Assembly: GCA_037954325.1 (NCBI GenBank)
Contig: JBBMNZ010000028.1
Coordinates: 9,431,501 to 9,495,500 of the forward strand
Direction: 5' to 3'
Origin: Fistularia commersonii
Taxonomy: Eukaryota > Chordata > Actinopteri > Syngnathiformes > Fistulariidae
Length of the DNA: 64,000 nt
Under the pieces are notes generated by a model that saw nothing but the letters and a program-made list of their open reading frames with translations, ran no database searches and had not been told where the DNA came from. Position 1 is the first letter of the stretch. Each line of letters opens with the position of its first letter. Positions 38,101 through 49,359 of the stretch are shown here, one piece after another. The translations under genes were made by a program, and so were the position numbers.

Positions 38101-41100
38101 TGTGTGTGAGCGAGTGCATTTTCTGTGTTGACCCTGGACACAACTTCAAATATCAAGTTGCACAACAAAGAGTCATTAGATAAAATGAAGATTTATAGTT
38201 TATGGATATGATTCACAGAAACCCAGTTTTGTTTGTTTGTATGCAATTACTCACTCATCCAGATTAACTATGTTTTGTGAATGAGGAGGAGTGGCGGATG
38301 TTGCGTGCTTGTCCACAGCTACGCAGTGAGTAATAAATTCACCGTAAAATCTCATCCCAGGGATGGCCGGATTCGGATCAAGTCAGAACAAGTGTGAAAA
38401 TGCCATGTTTACGCATCGGCATCTCTTGAAAGGAGAGGAATGAGGGTTAGCCGCGGCAACACAAAGTATATGTGAATAAGAGTGAGCTAAGTGGAACTGT
38501 GAGGCTTCAGGGAGTGGAGATGATGAAGGTGGAGGGTTTTAAGTAGCGAGGGTTGCAATGGAGAGTATGGAAAAGAGGTGTAGAAGTGCATTCAAGCAGT
38601 ATGGAGCGGGTGGGGAAAACGTCAGGATTAATGTGTGATAAAAGAGACGGTCAGACAGAACGAAAGGAGAGGTGTGGACGACAGCGGTGAGAACAGCGTT
38701 GCCATATGGTTTAGAGACAGTGGTACTGAGGAAGAGACAGGAAGCAGAGCTGGAGGTAGCAGAGATGAAGATGTTGAGGTTCTCTTTGGGAGTGACAAGG
38801 GTGGATGTTCATCAGAGGGGCAGCACATGTTAGCTGTTTTGGAGATGAGCTCAGACCGGGATGGTTCGGTCATGTACGGAGGAGGAAAAGTGAATATTTT
38901 AACTTAAATTGTCCCGGGGGGGCAATCGGGGGGCACATAGGGTAACAGCATCAAATTGTGAACATCAATGAGTGAATGTATAGGTAAAATATAGGTATAA
39001 GAATAAGAACAACTTTATTTATCCTGAAGGAAATTGTTGTGCCAGAGTTTCAAGTAAAACATAACAATAATAGATAATAGTAGGAAGGAGGGAGAATAAG
39101 AAATACAAATAAAATATAAAGTGTTAAAGTTAAGGCTATAAAGTTACAATGGCTATAATGAATAACTGTACTGGGCAAGAGACTGTGAAATAAGCTGCGC
39201 TCTGTATTTATGTAATAAATATATCATGAGCGGCATTACACTTGGCGTGGGGGGCTAGTATGGCGATGAAGGCTTTGTGGGGTTGCTGGGAAACGAGGAG
39301 TTGAACAGCTCTGGGAACAAACGTTGGTAGAAGGATTTTTAAGGCTGGAACTGCCAGGCAGAAGGCCGAAAGGAAGACCAAAGAGAAGATTTGCGGATGT
39401 AGTGGAAGACGACATGAAGTTGGTTGGTGTGGGAGAAGAGGATACAGAGAATAGGATTCAATGAAGGTTATTGACCCCTGAAGTGAGAAGCTGAAAGGAG
39501 AAGCTTTTCTGGAATCTGTGACGGATCCACGCGACCCGGTCTGATTTTCTGCTGATGCTCAAAGAACGCAGTGAGGAGATTCAAGTGAACTTACCGTCAA
39601 TGCAGAATCCAAGTAACTGCAGGTTAACAGTGTTTGTGTTAGTTCCACGGCTTCTGAAAAAAACAGGTTCGACCGCTGTGGAATATATTACCGGTCAGAT
39701 GTTTTGGAAGAATAAAATGTTTTTTCTCGAAACTGTTTAGCTATTTTCGATTTTACAGAAATACCTTTCCGAGAAAGCTGTAACTGGTCATGATGAATTC
39801 CAGATTCTGTTAAAGTACGGTCATCATTCACGGTTCAGCCATTTGAAATATGCAGAAGTTTGTTTAAAGACAGCGGGCCGCGGGGACTGGGTGGTATTTC
39901 AGCTATTAGCACAACAGCCCAAATACTGATTTTCCCCTTTGCCTCTCCCTTCCTCCGTGTTCAGCTGGAGGATGGCAGGTGTTTGCACACGTGCTCGCTG
40001 AGGCCCACGGGGATCTACGGCGAGGGCCACGAGCTGATCAAGGACTTCTACCAGAACTGCGTGGACAGAGGCGGCCTGCTCATCGGCGGTATCCCCAGCA
40101 ACACGGAGCACGGGCGTGTTTATGCCGGTGAGTTCTCTGTCTCTGAGGCCCAAGGATCAACCGCTTCCTGGAAACCAGTGGAGAGAAAGCAGAAATTTGA
40201 GGCTATGCAAAACTGCACTTCCTCAATATATTAAATGAAAGGCCGGGCTAGACAGTCAGGCCAGACGGGCCATTTATAGTTCACTGTAATCATGTGCTGG
40301 CATGAATTTATTCAAGGTAGAAATTTTGAGCTCCTCCTTGTTTGCTCATGGTATGGTATTAAGAGGGTGGAGGATTTTAAGTCCTTAGGGTCAACGTTCC
40401 AGAGCAATGGAGTGTGTGGAAAAGAGGTGAAGAAATATGTTCAAGTACGTTCCAAAGGGCGGAGAAAAGTTTCGGGTGTGATAACGGAATATTAACTAGA
40501 ACAACTGATGATGTCTGGTTTAGAGACCGTGGCATGAAGATGTTGAGGTTCTCTTTGGGAGTTATATGTTATATGTTCTGGAGATACAGTCAGACTGAGA
40601 TGTTTTGGACATGTACAGAGGAGGGATGTTGAAGATCCGAGTAGGAGGACGCTGAGGTTGGAGCTGCCAGGCAGGAGGCCGAGCGTGAGACCAAAAAGAA
40701 GATTTATGGAGGGAGTTGAAGAAGACGTGACTTTGGTGTGACAGAAGAGCATGCAGAGGAGCGGGTTTGGTGGAGGTGGATGACTGACTGTGGTGACCCG
40801 AAGTAAAAGATAGTCAATATTTCGAGCCTTCAGTTGACCTAGTTTATGTTTTCTTTTCTACTGCTGGAAGAAACCAGTGAACCTGGTGGAAATCCACACG
40901 ATAAGGGAAGAAGGGAGGGAGGAAGGCATCAAGAGGAGGTCGATTCACTGCGGCGTCTCCTGAAGGGTGTAGCTTAAAGGAAAAAAAGAAGAAGACTTGA
41001 ATCTGGAAATGTTGATTCACGTTATTTTGCTGTGCGTGTGTGTTTTTTCCCAGGCAACGTGGCTTGGATGCACATTCTGGCAGCGCGGGCCCTGAGAGAG

Positions 41101-41463
41101 CGCCCCCACGCCGTAGGAGGCGAGGCTTACTTCTGCTACGACGACTCGCCTTACAAGAGCTACGAGGACTTCAACATGCTCTTCCTCTCTACCTTCAACT
41201 TCCGGAGAATCCGCATGCCTCTGCTGCTGCTGTGGCTGTTCGCTCTGGTGAACGACATCTGCCGTTGGATACTCAGCCCCCTCTACAACTACACTCCGCT
41301 GCTAAACAGTTACACCCTGGCGGTGGCGTGCACCTCCTTCACGGTGCGCACAGACAAAGCTCTGCGCCACTTCCAGTACCGGCCGCTCTACGATTGGGAA
41401 CAGTGTCGGCAACGCACGCAAGGGTGGGTGGACACGTTCCGGGAGGCCTCCAAAGACTCCTAG
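31143..41463 (+). CDS. hsd3b7: hsd3b7, 3-beta-hydroxy-delta5-C27-steroid oxidoreductase
   Basis: Six exons, 31143-31302, 33161-33316, 36090-36198, 37921-38020, 39965-40127 and 41054-41463, join in frame to 365 aa (human about 369). Seen: N-terminal NAD-binding Rossmann motif TGGCGFLGG at 13-21, catalytic YPKSK (Tyr157, Lys161), the family block LRPTGIYGEGHELIKDFY, GRVYAGNVAWMH, and a hydrophobic segment around 285-305 fitting membrane association. Family knowledge: HSD3B7 acts in the ER on 7-alpha-hydroxylated C27 sterols in bile-acid synthesis. HSD3B7 is preferred over steroidogenic HSD3B1/2 because of VNHTMAYPKSKAKAERLILEANG, the C-terminal LLNSYTLAVA-FTVRTDKALRHF, and the adjacent setd1a, its neighbour in mammals. 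All introns are GT-AG, and several are packed with transposon relics. No coding damage seen. Confidence 0.93.
32119..32152 (+). repeat. (GT)n microsatellite in hsd3b7 intron 1
   Basis: About 17 uninterrupted GT units. Intron 1 (31303-33160) otherwise shows poly-T at about 31470-31491 and no recognisable element. Confidence 0.9.
34586..35081 (+). mobile_element. Internally deleted hAT transposon in hsd3b7 intron 2
   Basis: Ends are CAGGGGTTTGC on the left and GCACGTCCCTG on the right (inverted CAGGGACGTGC), flanked by GTCTAATC at 34578-34585 and GTCTAGTC at 35082-35089. That is an 8-bp target duplication with 7 of 8 bases still matching, typical of hAT elements. The GGGCCGCGGGCCACATCTGG block next to the left end is also common in this group. 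It carries a short piece of transposase coding sequence (next entry). Confidence 0.88.
34708..34947 (+). pseudogene. Fragment of hAT transposase (ZBED/GTF2IRD2-like)
   Basis: A 79-codon open stretch reads ...FPELNDTDWLCDLALTVDIL, then SHMNELYVKVQGKNRFVREM and AVKTKLVLFSRQM. This resembles the conserved W-L-x-DLAF-x-D-I-x-x-HLN-x-LN-x-LQGK block of hAT transposases and their domesticated vertebrate relatives. It lacks the BED finger, the catalytic acidic residues and the dimerisation region, so it is a relic. Confidence 0.8.
36747..37087 (+). mobile_element. Second hAT-type non-autonomous relic, hsd3b7 intron 3
   Basis: The left end is CAGACCTGGGTACATTACGG and the right end is AATAATTGCCCAGCCCTG (inverted CAGGGCTGGGCAATTATT). 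Flanking octamers are ATGTAGAA (36739-36746) and ATATCGAA (37088-37095), 6 of 8 identical. Subterminal CATCTGGCCC and TGTGGCCCGCC blocks are shared with the element at 34586. There is no coding capacity. Confidence 0.75.
37252..37510 (-). mobile_element. Non-LTR element fragment with (AAGAAT)n tail, copy 3
   Basis: A hexamer tail of AAGAAT units, then AACAACCTTATTTATCCCAA, AGGAAATTGTTGTGCCAGAG, and further right a block containing ACTATAAAGTGTCTTAAG twice (about 37443 and 37471). Same orientation as copies 1, 2 and 4. It sits 165 bp right of the hAT relic in hsd3b7 intron 3. Confidence 0.72.
38440..39490 (+). mobile_element. RTE-like LINE reverse-transcriptase C-terminal remnant, interrupted
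   Basis: Left part about 38440-38905: degraded reading VEGFK, later GAAHVSCFG and WFGHVRRRK. It resumes about 39335-39490 with a block reading LELPGRRP-like in shifted frame, then RPKRRFADVVEDDMKLVGVGEEDTENR. These blocks match the RT-distal region typical of RTE-type and similar fish LINEs (WFGHVQRR, LELPGRRPRGRPKRR). The two parts are separated by an inserted element. Many stops and frameshifts; not functional. Confidence 0.72.
38995..39335 (-). mobile_element. Non-LTR element with (AAGAAT)-type tail nested in the LINE remnant, copy 4
   Basis: ATAAGAATAAGAACAACTTT is followed by TTATCCTGAAGGAAATTGTT and GTGCCAGAGTTTCAAGTAAA, then about 270 bp more than the other copies show, ending near GAACAGCTCTGGGAACAAAC. 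Sequence on both sides (GTGAATATTT at 38890 and GTAGAAGGATTTTTAAGGCT at 39328) belongs to one LINE remnant, so this copy inserted later. Exact edges and target duplication were not resolved. Confidence 0.68.
40290..40815 (+). mobile_element. Second RTE-like LINE remnant, after hsd3b7 exon 5
   Basis: Readable blocks VEDFKSLGSTFQSNGVCGKE, VSGVI, KMLRFSLGVI and LRLELPGRRPSVRPKRRFME appear in order on the plus strand with frameshifts between them. They are the same region as the remnant at 38440-39490. End not defined; similarity fades near GTGACCCGAAG (about 40794). Confidence 0.78.
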
Positions 41464-42425
41464 CGCGACCGGCTGACTCGAGGCTACGCTGAAACCCGGT
41501 GTTAGCACTGGTTGTAATCCAGCTTTCAATGTTATGGCTATATATCGTATACAAACCGCAAAGAGCCACTAATTCCATCTTTAGCCAATTGTTATCTGCA
41601 CACTGTCAGGAATATTTAATTTTATTTCATTTTTTTCCTCTTGTTTAATTTAACACAAATAGCTTATTTTTATCAGTATTTCAGGCCAAAGTGGTAGACA
41701 TGTCATTATATCCAGAAGTGTTTCCGTTATATCAGTGATACCTGTTGGTATATATGGCCGGGGAGACAGGCGATGCAGTCAGCTTTAAGGAAATGAAGAA
41801 GCATAACGATTATTGTGTTATTCTGTCTGTGATTATTTGGTACAAGCAGGGGAGTGTGCCTCATGATTTAAGGGGAATCCCTCAGAAGGTCCAAGACACA
41901 CAGCTCTGGTGAAGATTATAAACAGGCTGTTATGATGTCAACTTGCATAAACACGATTTTTCCTCCAGTAATCTTTCATACTGACGAAGGGGAGAGGTAG
42001 TAATCCGGTGGGGGAAAAATGATTTTCCAGCTGTGTGTTGCAAAGTGCGTACACCGGTGATCCTCAAATGCAAGAGTTCACGGAATACTCTTTATTTTTA
42101 TTTCTGGAACCCCTCTTCGGACGCCCTCGCTGTGAGTTTAGAAACCCCCCGATGATATTAGGAAGCAGGCGTTTCCAAACCTGTCCGTTAGACTGCAGTC
42201 ACTTTCACGTGACTGTTTTTCAGACTTAATTTATACGGTTATTAATTTTTTTCCTTAACTCTTGGACCCTCCCCACAGGCTAGGACTTGAAATTGAAGTA
42301 TTTTGTATTCCTCAGTGTCATCAGATTTCAAGCTGGCAGATAAATATAAAGAAAGTGATTGACAATCAATATTTTATTTTTAAAAAAATATATAATTACT
42401 TTGTTATATTAATGTTTAAAATAAA
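41464..42425 (+). promoter_or_regulatory. hsd3b7: hsd3b7 3' UTR, candidate poly(A) signal
   Basis: Non-coding, becoming AT-rich. An AATAAA lies at 42420-42425, after TTAATGTTTA and followed by T-rich sequence. Transcript end not proven. Confidence 0.45.
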
Positions 42426-44219
42426 ATCTTAATATATTCATGAGTGCCGTTGGTTGCAACACGCGTGTTTCTTCATGTTTCTCTGCTTATGTAACCATCA
42501 AACCCCCGGTAAATGCTTGGAGGTTGTGCCACAGAGTTACTATGGAGACCTGTCATTACATGACTCAGCCCTGCCATATCACAGAATGGGTGTCCCCCAA
42601 ACTTATTTTTACCTCCAGTCTACGCAATGGACGTGTTGCTGTGTTTTTTTTTCTCCATGGAGATCACAATATTTACATGAGGGCCACGTGGAGAGCAGGG
42701 GAAAGAGATTGTAATCTCTACAACACGTTGAAAAAAAATTTGACTGGGGAAGCCTTTTGTGTTGTTACTGCAGAATTGTTTTGTATCCACTTGGTTACAT
42801 TGACCACACGCCGTAGTAATCAGTACCCGATATCTCAAATTCTAATCCGAATCTTTCACTTTGTGATTTAAAGATAATCCTTGTGGCGTCTCGTGTTTGT
42901 ATTCAACTTCAAATGACACACAGCATCTGTCAAACAACAGATGTGACTAAACAACTGGCATTTTAGGAGGATTACTTCACTTGAACCAATCAGACTTTTT
43001 GATCGTTATGCAAGATAAATGCAAGATGAGGTTTTTCGCACTTTGGATTGAGGTGAGGTCATCACGGGTAGAACAGAGGAAATTCATTTTCGGCTTGAGT
43101 TTTCTGGCCTGAAGAAATAATTGGACACACTGTTCCTTTCCAGGAGATTCAGATTAGATTTTATGCCTCATGACAAGCGGAGATCTCAAAGTCTTGAGGA
43201 TAAAATGTGAAAAACACATCTGTTAACTGGAACTGATTCCAAAATATCTGTCCAAATACCTTTTGTCTAGACTCCATGTAGCTGAAGAAGTGCCAGGTGC
43301 AGAAGGCAGATTTGCATGTTATGCAACCATGCCACACCTCTTTTGTTATTTTCACTTTGCATCCAGTGAAAATAAGAAACACTTGCTCTTTTTCTGTCAC
43401 TTTTAGCATTATCAATATGAACTGCCAATCAAAATCCTTCTTTTTTTAAGTATGGAAATACAGAATAAGTAAGTACCATAAGTTGCTTACTAATGCTTAG
43501 TATTATGTGTAAGCATGGCAACTTACGGTCAAGTAATCTAGAAGTACATTCATTAACAGAAGGGAATGAATTCTGATTTCATGGGGAATTAAACTGATGC
43601 ATTAATGTTATTGCGACAAGTTAGAGATTACATGATGGTTACTTGTTATTGTTGTCAGCATAACATTTTGAGTGTCTTTAAAGAAATCCTGTCCCATTTT
43701 TGTCTGTCTCTGAGCCAGAGTGAAGTGTTCAAGGGTAAATGGCTTCAAAAAATGCACTTTGCTTTTATGATTCTTACATTAGGGTAATGAGAGGGGATAA
43801 AATGAATCTTAAATATATCTATAATCCGAGCTATTGGAATTCATGTCAGTGCAGTGGAGTGTGGAATCATACGTACCTAGAATAATTCAGACGTAACAGT
43901 GGAATCGTACATACCTGGAATAATTCAGATGTTATTGAGAAAGCACAAAAAAGGGTAATTGCGGCCTCTGTTGGTTTAACCGATGAATTGGAAATACGTT
44001 TCATGTGTGAGTCATGTTTTATGTCATGCAGGTCTCCCCTGAGGGGAGTAGCCCGGAGGAAAAGAAGAACAAGAAGAAGAATGTATAAAGTATGCTGGAA
44101 TGCATACTTGTAAATATGTGAACATGAAAGAAAATGGGATAAAAGAAAAGAAAATAAAAAAAGTCAAGGTATGAAAGTCAGAGGAAAGATTGATGTTTTG
44201 GAGCGACACCGTTACTGTG
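42426..44219. other. Intergenic spacer hsd3b7-tbc1d10b
   Basis: No gene recognised. The only internal structure noted is a short tandem duplication at about 43858-43942. Confidence 0.5.
43858..43942 (+). repeat. Two-copy tandem duplication, unit about 42 bp
   Basis: GTGGAATCATACGTACCTAG plus AATAATTCAGACGTAACA is followed directly by GTGGAATCGTACATACCTGG plus AATAATTCAGATGTTATTG. The copies differ by a few substitutions. No wider context explains it. Confidence 0.8.
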
Positions 44220-45656
44220 GAACGGCAAGGGAGGCTCCTCTGCGGATGCGTGCGGGTTCCCGAAGTGTCGACGGGAGCGCGCACGTCGCTGTCAGTCGGA
44301 AATGCGGGCGGCTGGTGTAGGATGTGTATCCGCCGCTGTACTTGGATAAATTGAACAAAGAAAGTCGGTTTCGCTGTTGGGGCGACGAGCCTGATGCTTT
44401 ATTGAAATAGTTTCGTCACATATGTGCGTCTGAACGGGGTGACTGGCGCGTTCAGCGAGCGAGTTCGTTTTCAGAAACGGAACACTATCGGCTCATGCTA
44501 ATAGTCCCATTAGGCTAAATTAAGCTAACTTAGCTAGCTGGTGACTTAGCCGCTAGCACAGCGACTGCGGGACGCTCGCCCCACCAACTCGCCCCTGCTC
44601 GGCGGTTCTTGCGACGCTGTCTCCTCCTGGTATTTTCATTTTCGCGGAGGAGGCTGCACAACCGGAGCTGTGGCGGGGGGACGCACGACCGAGAACCCCC
44701 TGGCTCTCCAGGCGGACTGATCACAGTGGCACGCCGGCCGTGGGTGAGTTGAGCAACGGAGTTTTAAGTATGGCTTGACCTGGGCAGCCAAGTGGCCAAG
44801 GCCGTGGACGCCATCCACCGGGGCCTGGTCTGGGGGCAGCATGTAGACTATCAGCTGTGAGTGAATCGTAGCTCTTCTGTGCTCGATCAGTATGTTGAAC
44901 CCCTTCAGGAGACAGGCCTCCATGGAGGAACCGTAACAAAGTGGCTGCTGATGTTATTAGCGGTTAGCATGTAACCGATAGCCGTCTGGAGGCTACAGCA
45001 CAGACCTTAACCTGCTACATCAGCAAAATACTGGGTCACCCTGCCTGTCGGGGGCGCTTTGTTGATAACGATGCTGTTACTGCGGCTTTTCGGAAAGTAA
45101 ATGTTTCGATCTCGAGCGGACTAAAATCTCTAACAAAGCTCGATAGCAGTTGTTGCATGTTGTTCTGGGTGTTTCTAACTTGTCCGCTCTTTGCAACGAC
45201 AAAAGTGCCACTTGTAAGATCACCTTCGAGCATTATCAGCACCGTTTGAGCCCAGCATGCATGCAGACTGACAAACAACAAAAGTAACTCAAAATATCTC
45301 TTAAACGTAATTATAATGTTTTTCTGCTACAAAAGACAGCTTCTCTCAATCAAGCATCCATGGTGTGTGATTTAGAAATATTTATTATTGTGTGACGTTA
45401 ATCGCTAAATCAATATATGTGACTATGACTTTGCTTTCATGTCAGACTTGAGTTTACCAACGATATATTTTCTTTAAAAAGAAATTCTCTATCAAGTGTT
45501 TATGCTTTAGTGTTTTTTTTTTCGAAGTGTGTTTTGCATGAATTCTTATCTTACCTTACAAGTGTCGCGTATAATTTTGTTGAGTAGTTACTAGTGAGTT
45601 GCAGCTGCGCTTTAGCCGTTTAAAAGTCAAGTCAATTGTGGTTTGTGTTTATTAAG
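44220..45656 (+). promoter_or_regulatory. tbc1d10b: tbc1d10b CpG-rich promoter and likely non-coding exon 1
   Basis: CpG density is high from about 44220 to 44760. A good donor GTGAGT lies at 44744-44749 and an acceptor ATTAAG at 45651-45656, 19 bases before the start codon, so a non-coding exon ending at 44743 is likely. No TATA box seen. The intervening intron looks unique. Confidence 0.5.
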
Positions 45657-45675
45657 GAGAGAGTACAGTGGAACC

Positions 45676-48600
45676 ATGGCAGAACTTTCGACGCTGTCCC
45701 CGTCTCCACCTGCGCTTGGTGACCCCCATGCAACTCCATCCATTCCTGCAGCCTCATCTGAGGTTTCAGCTCCAGATTCTGCAAAGAAGACACTTTTACC
45801 CAAATCCTCCCTCTACCATGACAAGGCTTTGGCTCAAGCACAGGTAGTGGGTTCAACCTCAGTTCCCCAGGAGCCGTTAAATCAAACGAAGCTTATCTCC
45901 GAGACCCCCCTCCCATCATCATTACATGAGGCAGCCCCACAGAGAGCAGTCTCAGGCGGGGATGATGCTGAGCACGGTGCTCATGTTGGGGAACACGAGC
46001 CGATGGCCGATCAGCCACTGGCTCCACAGCCCCTAAACACTGAAGCAGACCCTCTAGCACTGACAGTTGAACCATCTTCTCAGAAAGAAGCACAACCTGG
46101 ATCCCCGTCTCCCGATTTGCACCCTGGTCCGAATCTTTACCCTAATGTGCACGTCACTCACAACCCCAGTCCTGTGATGGATGATGGCCAGTTTACATTA
46201 AGTCAACCCCAGGATGCAGGTTCGAGTCTCTCAGCCACTGCTCCAGGAGCCACCTCTGCTGCAGCTGAAGAAGAAAGCCCCCAGTCATCTCAAAAAGCAC
46301 AAACCCCTCCACGTCAGCCGCCCCCTATGTCCCCAAAGTCTGAAAGTGAACGAGATAAAGTCGAGCAGTTCCTCACCCCCACCAGGGCTGACCACCCCAG
46401 CCCCACAGTCCCTCTGATCCACGAGCCAGCCTCAGCTCTGCCGTCAAACAACCCTCGGCCAGCTCCCGACTCACTCAGCTATCTGGAGTCAGCCAGCCTG
46501 ATGTCAGGCACATTGGAGTCTCTGTCTGGGTTCGGAGAGGATGGAAGCTCTGTGGGCTCAGACTCGGAGATTAATGGCCTGGCTGTCAGACGCACTGATA
46601 AATACGGCTTTCTAGGTGGGAGTCAGTACAGTGAAGGCAGGTAAGATTCCCCACCCCAACCCCTCATCTATACTTCAAGCGAATTTTGCAAAGTGATTGA
46701 AGTGATTTTCTGGCACAGCTGATCCGTGTTGTGAAATTAGAGATAGATGCAGTCTGTTAGGAACAGGAAGAAACACTCTTCCCCTTTTTATGCTCTTGTT
46801 TCCACCCAACAACATACGCAACATGAGACAGGGTTAGGTTGTGGGTAGAGACCATTTTACACAGATTGAACTGAGTCACATCAACCGTCTCTCTCGAATC
46901 AGCCCCTCTGCCTTCTTCTTAACCAGCCTTTCTACATCTCCACCACTGCACACGCTCTCTGATGCCTCAAACCTATCAGGCCGTCTTTGTGTTTTCCATT
47001 AGTCTGACTCAGATAACGCTCAGAGCCGTTATGTGACTCATGCTCGTGCACCGACTGCAGCTCTGCTTTACAGCCCCTCTTCTCTTGTGCGATCTGTTTG
47101 TAGATTTCAGACACACTAATTGGCTCTCTTACTTTTGAATAATTGAAGTGTATATCGATTTGCTAGGGGTTGTCCACTGTTGGGCCCAGTATGTGTGTGC
47201 CATCTTAGCAATTTGCAGTCCAGAGAGAGGATCCAGCAATTTGATAGTCATTAAAATGACAAATTTCGAAACATGAAAGTGAAAAAGAGTAAGCTATCGT
47301 CTGAGCGTGTCCAATTCTGTGACTGATATCTTTTTTGATATTTGGCACTGACAGTGAAAAAGAAGTTCGTGTTGAGGTGGCCAGACAGCGAGAGATGAAG
47401 TGGCTGGAAATGTTCAACAACTGGGATAAGTGGATCAAGCATCGCTTCCAGAAGGTACGTACATGACTCTGTCCAATGTTTGTGTTGTAGCGTGTTGGGG
47501 CTTAAGTGGCGGTGTTGTGATGGACGCAGAGGTGTCATGCATTATTGCATGTTTTTCCGCTGTTGCAGGTAAAGATGCGCTGCAGGAAAGGGATTCCGTC
47601 ATCTCTGAGGGCCAAAGCCTGGCAGCTGCTGTCAAATAGCCAGGAGCTCTTGGAGGCCAATAAAGGAAAATTTGAGGTAAATTAGTCACCAGCACTAACA
47701 TTCTCACACTCACGCAAACAGGAAGAACATTATTGTTCTGCCTGATAAAAATTAAGGGTGCAAACTTTTTGTAAAAGGAAATGGAGACCGAGCTGAGCAG
47801 TTGCAGCTCCAGGGGTGCAGCAGGGTAGCAGGTGCAGACGTAGGAAGCTGTAAGCCTCTTATCAAGACCTGTAATCCTGCCTGTCACCTCCCTGATGCTG
47901 CATCAATGCTGGAGGGGGTGTGAGGCAGGCCTTAGCTGGGTCTGTTTTCCTGTAGGCCTCCATGCTTCGTCCTGGTTGTAGTTTAATTCCAACAGTCAAA
48001 TTGCCTCAACCATAGAGGCAGTGGTTTCTTGGATGTCTGTTTGTTTCTAGGTGATTAACTTGTTTTATATTTATTGTTTTGGTTAATTTTTTTGTCGTAA
48101 CTTCTTCTGATTGGTGTGATATAAGAATTCCACTCACCGGGTGAAAAGGATAATAAATAGTTAAATTAATTTATCCAAGACAACTCGGATGACATGCAGG
48201 AGCATGAAGTCACATTCACAGTAATTTTAAAAACTGCAAATGCACATTTGATCCCCACATCATTCTTAGTTCTTCAATGGGTTAATTTATTGAAGGTAGT
48301 TATGTTTCTTTTTCTTCAGGGAACATTGTTCTGTTCTCACCCTCCGTTCATCTGCTCTACCCAGCGCTCAGAATACAAATTCATGTTTGTTCCCGGTTTA
48401 ACCCGGCATTTCAAGTTTCTATTTTTTTTTCCTTGCAGGAACTGGAGAGAGAACCCGGTGAGGCCAAATGGCTGGACATTATAGAAAAGGATCTCCACAG
48501 ACAGTTCCCCTTCCATGAGATGTTTGCTGCTCGAGGGGGACACGGGTAAAACTAACAAATTAAAAAGAATAGTGCTCTGATTTTTCTGTTGGAGGAAATA

Positions 48601-49276
48601 GAAATAACTGTAAACACACCGCAGTGGACACATTTTCTAATAAACAAACCTTTCTGCAACAAAAACACAGTGCAAGAGTGCAAGTTATGTGCAAATAAGT
48701 AATCCAGTCTTGAAAGAGGAAAAACCCAAATCTAAATTTTCATGGTGAGACAAACAAATATTTTAATTTTCAGTTTCCATCCATCCATCTTTTGCTGCTT
48801 ATCCAGCACTCTGGGTTGCGAGGGATGCTGGAGCCTATCCCAGCTGTATTTTCAGTTTCCATCCAAGTAAACGTTAACATTTTCAAATCTAAAAATCCAA
48901 GTTGGTACAACCCATACAAGGTTCCCCACAGCTTCCCCATTGGTTTTGGTCACTTAGGCATCGTTTCCTTCACAAGGATGAACTCTGGTTGCTTTGTCTT
49001 CTGTGTAAATGTGGCCTCTGCTTCTTCTAGGCAGCAGGATCTGTACCGGATTCTGAAGGCTTACACCATCTACAAGCCTGATGAGGGCTACTGCCAAGCT
49101 CAGGCTCCCGTGGCTGCTGTGCTTCTCATGCACATGCCCGCTGAGGTGAGGGGTTGCCGCCCTGCCGGAGAAGACAGTCTTTCACTAGTGCAATAAGATG
49201 TGTACTTTTTCTATTGTCATTCAACACTCATGTCTAATAATACATTTAAAGGTGCAGCATGTGTAAGCATGATAGC

Positions 49277-49312
<36 letters not shown>

Positions 49313-49321
49313 GTGTGCGTG

Positions 49322-49359
<38 letters not shown>

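Noticed and set aside
40292..40495. Possible small gene with VEDFKSLGSTFQSNG
   Set aside because: These words belong to the RT-distal part of an abundant LINE, and the frame is broken by shifts and stops.
45643..45675. Upstream start for tbc1d10b on a non-ATG codon
   Set aside because: The extra residues are encoded across the predicted acceptor at 45655-45656; the ATG at 45676 has a strong Kozak context.
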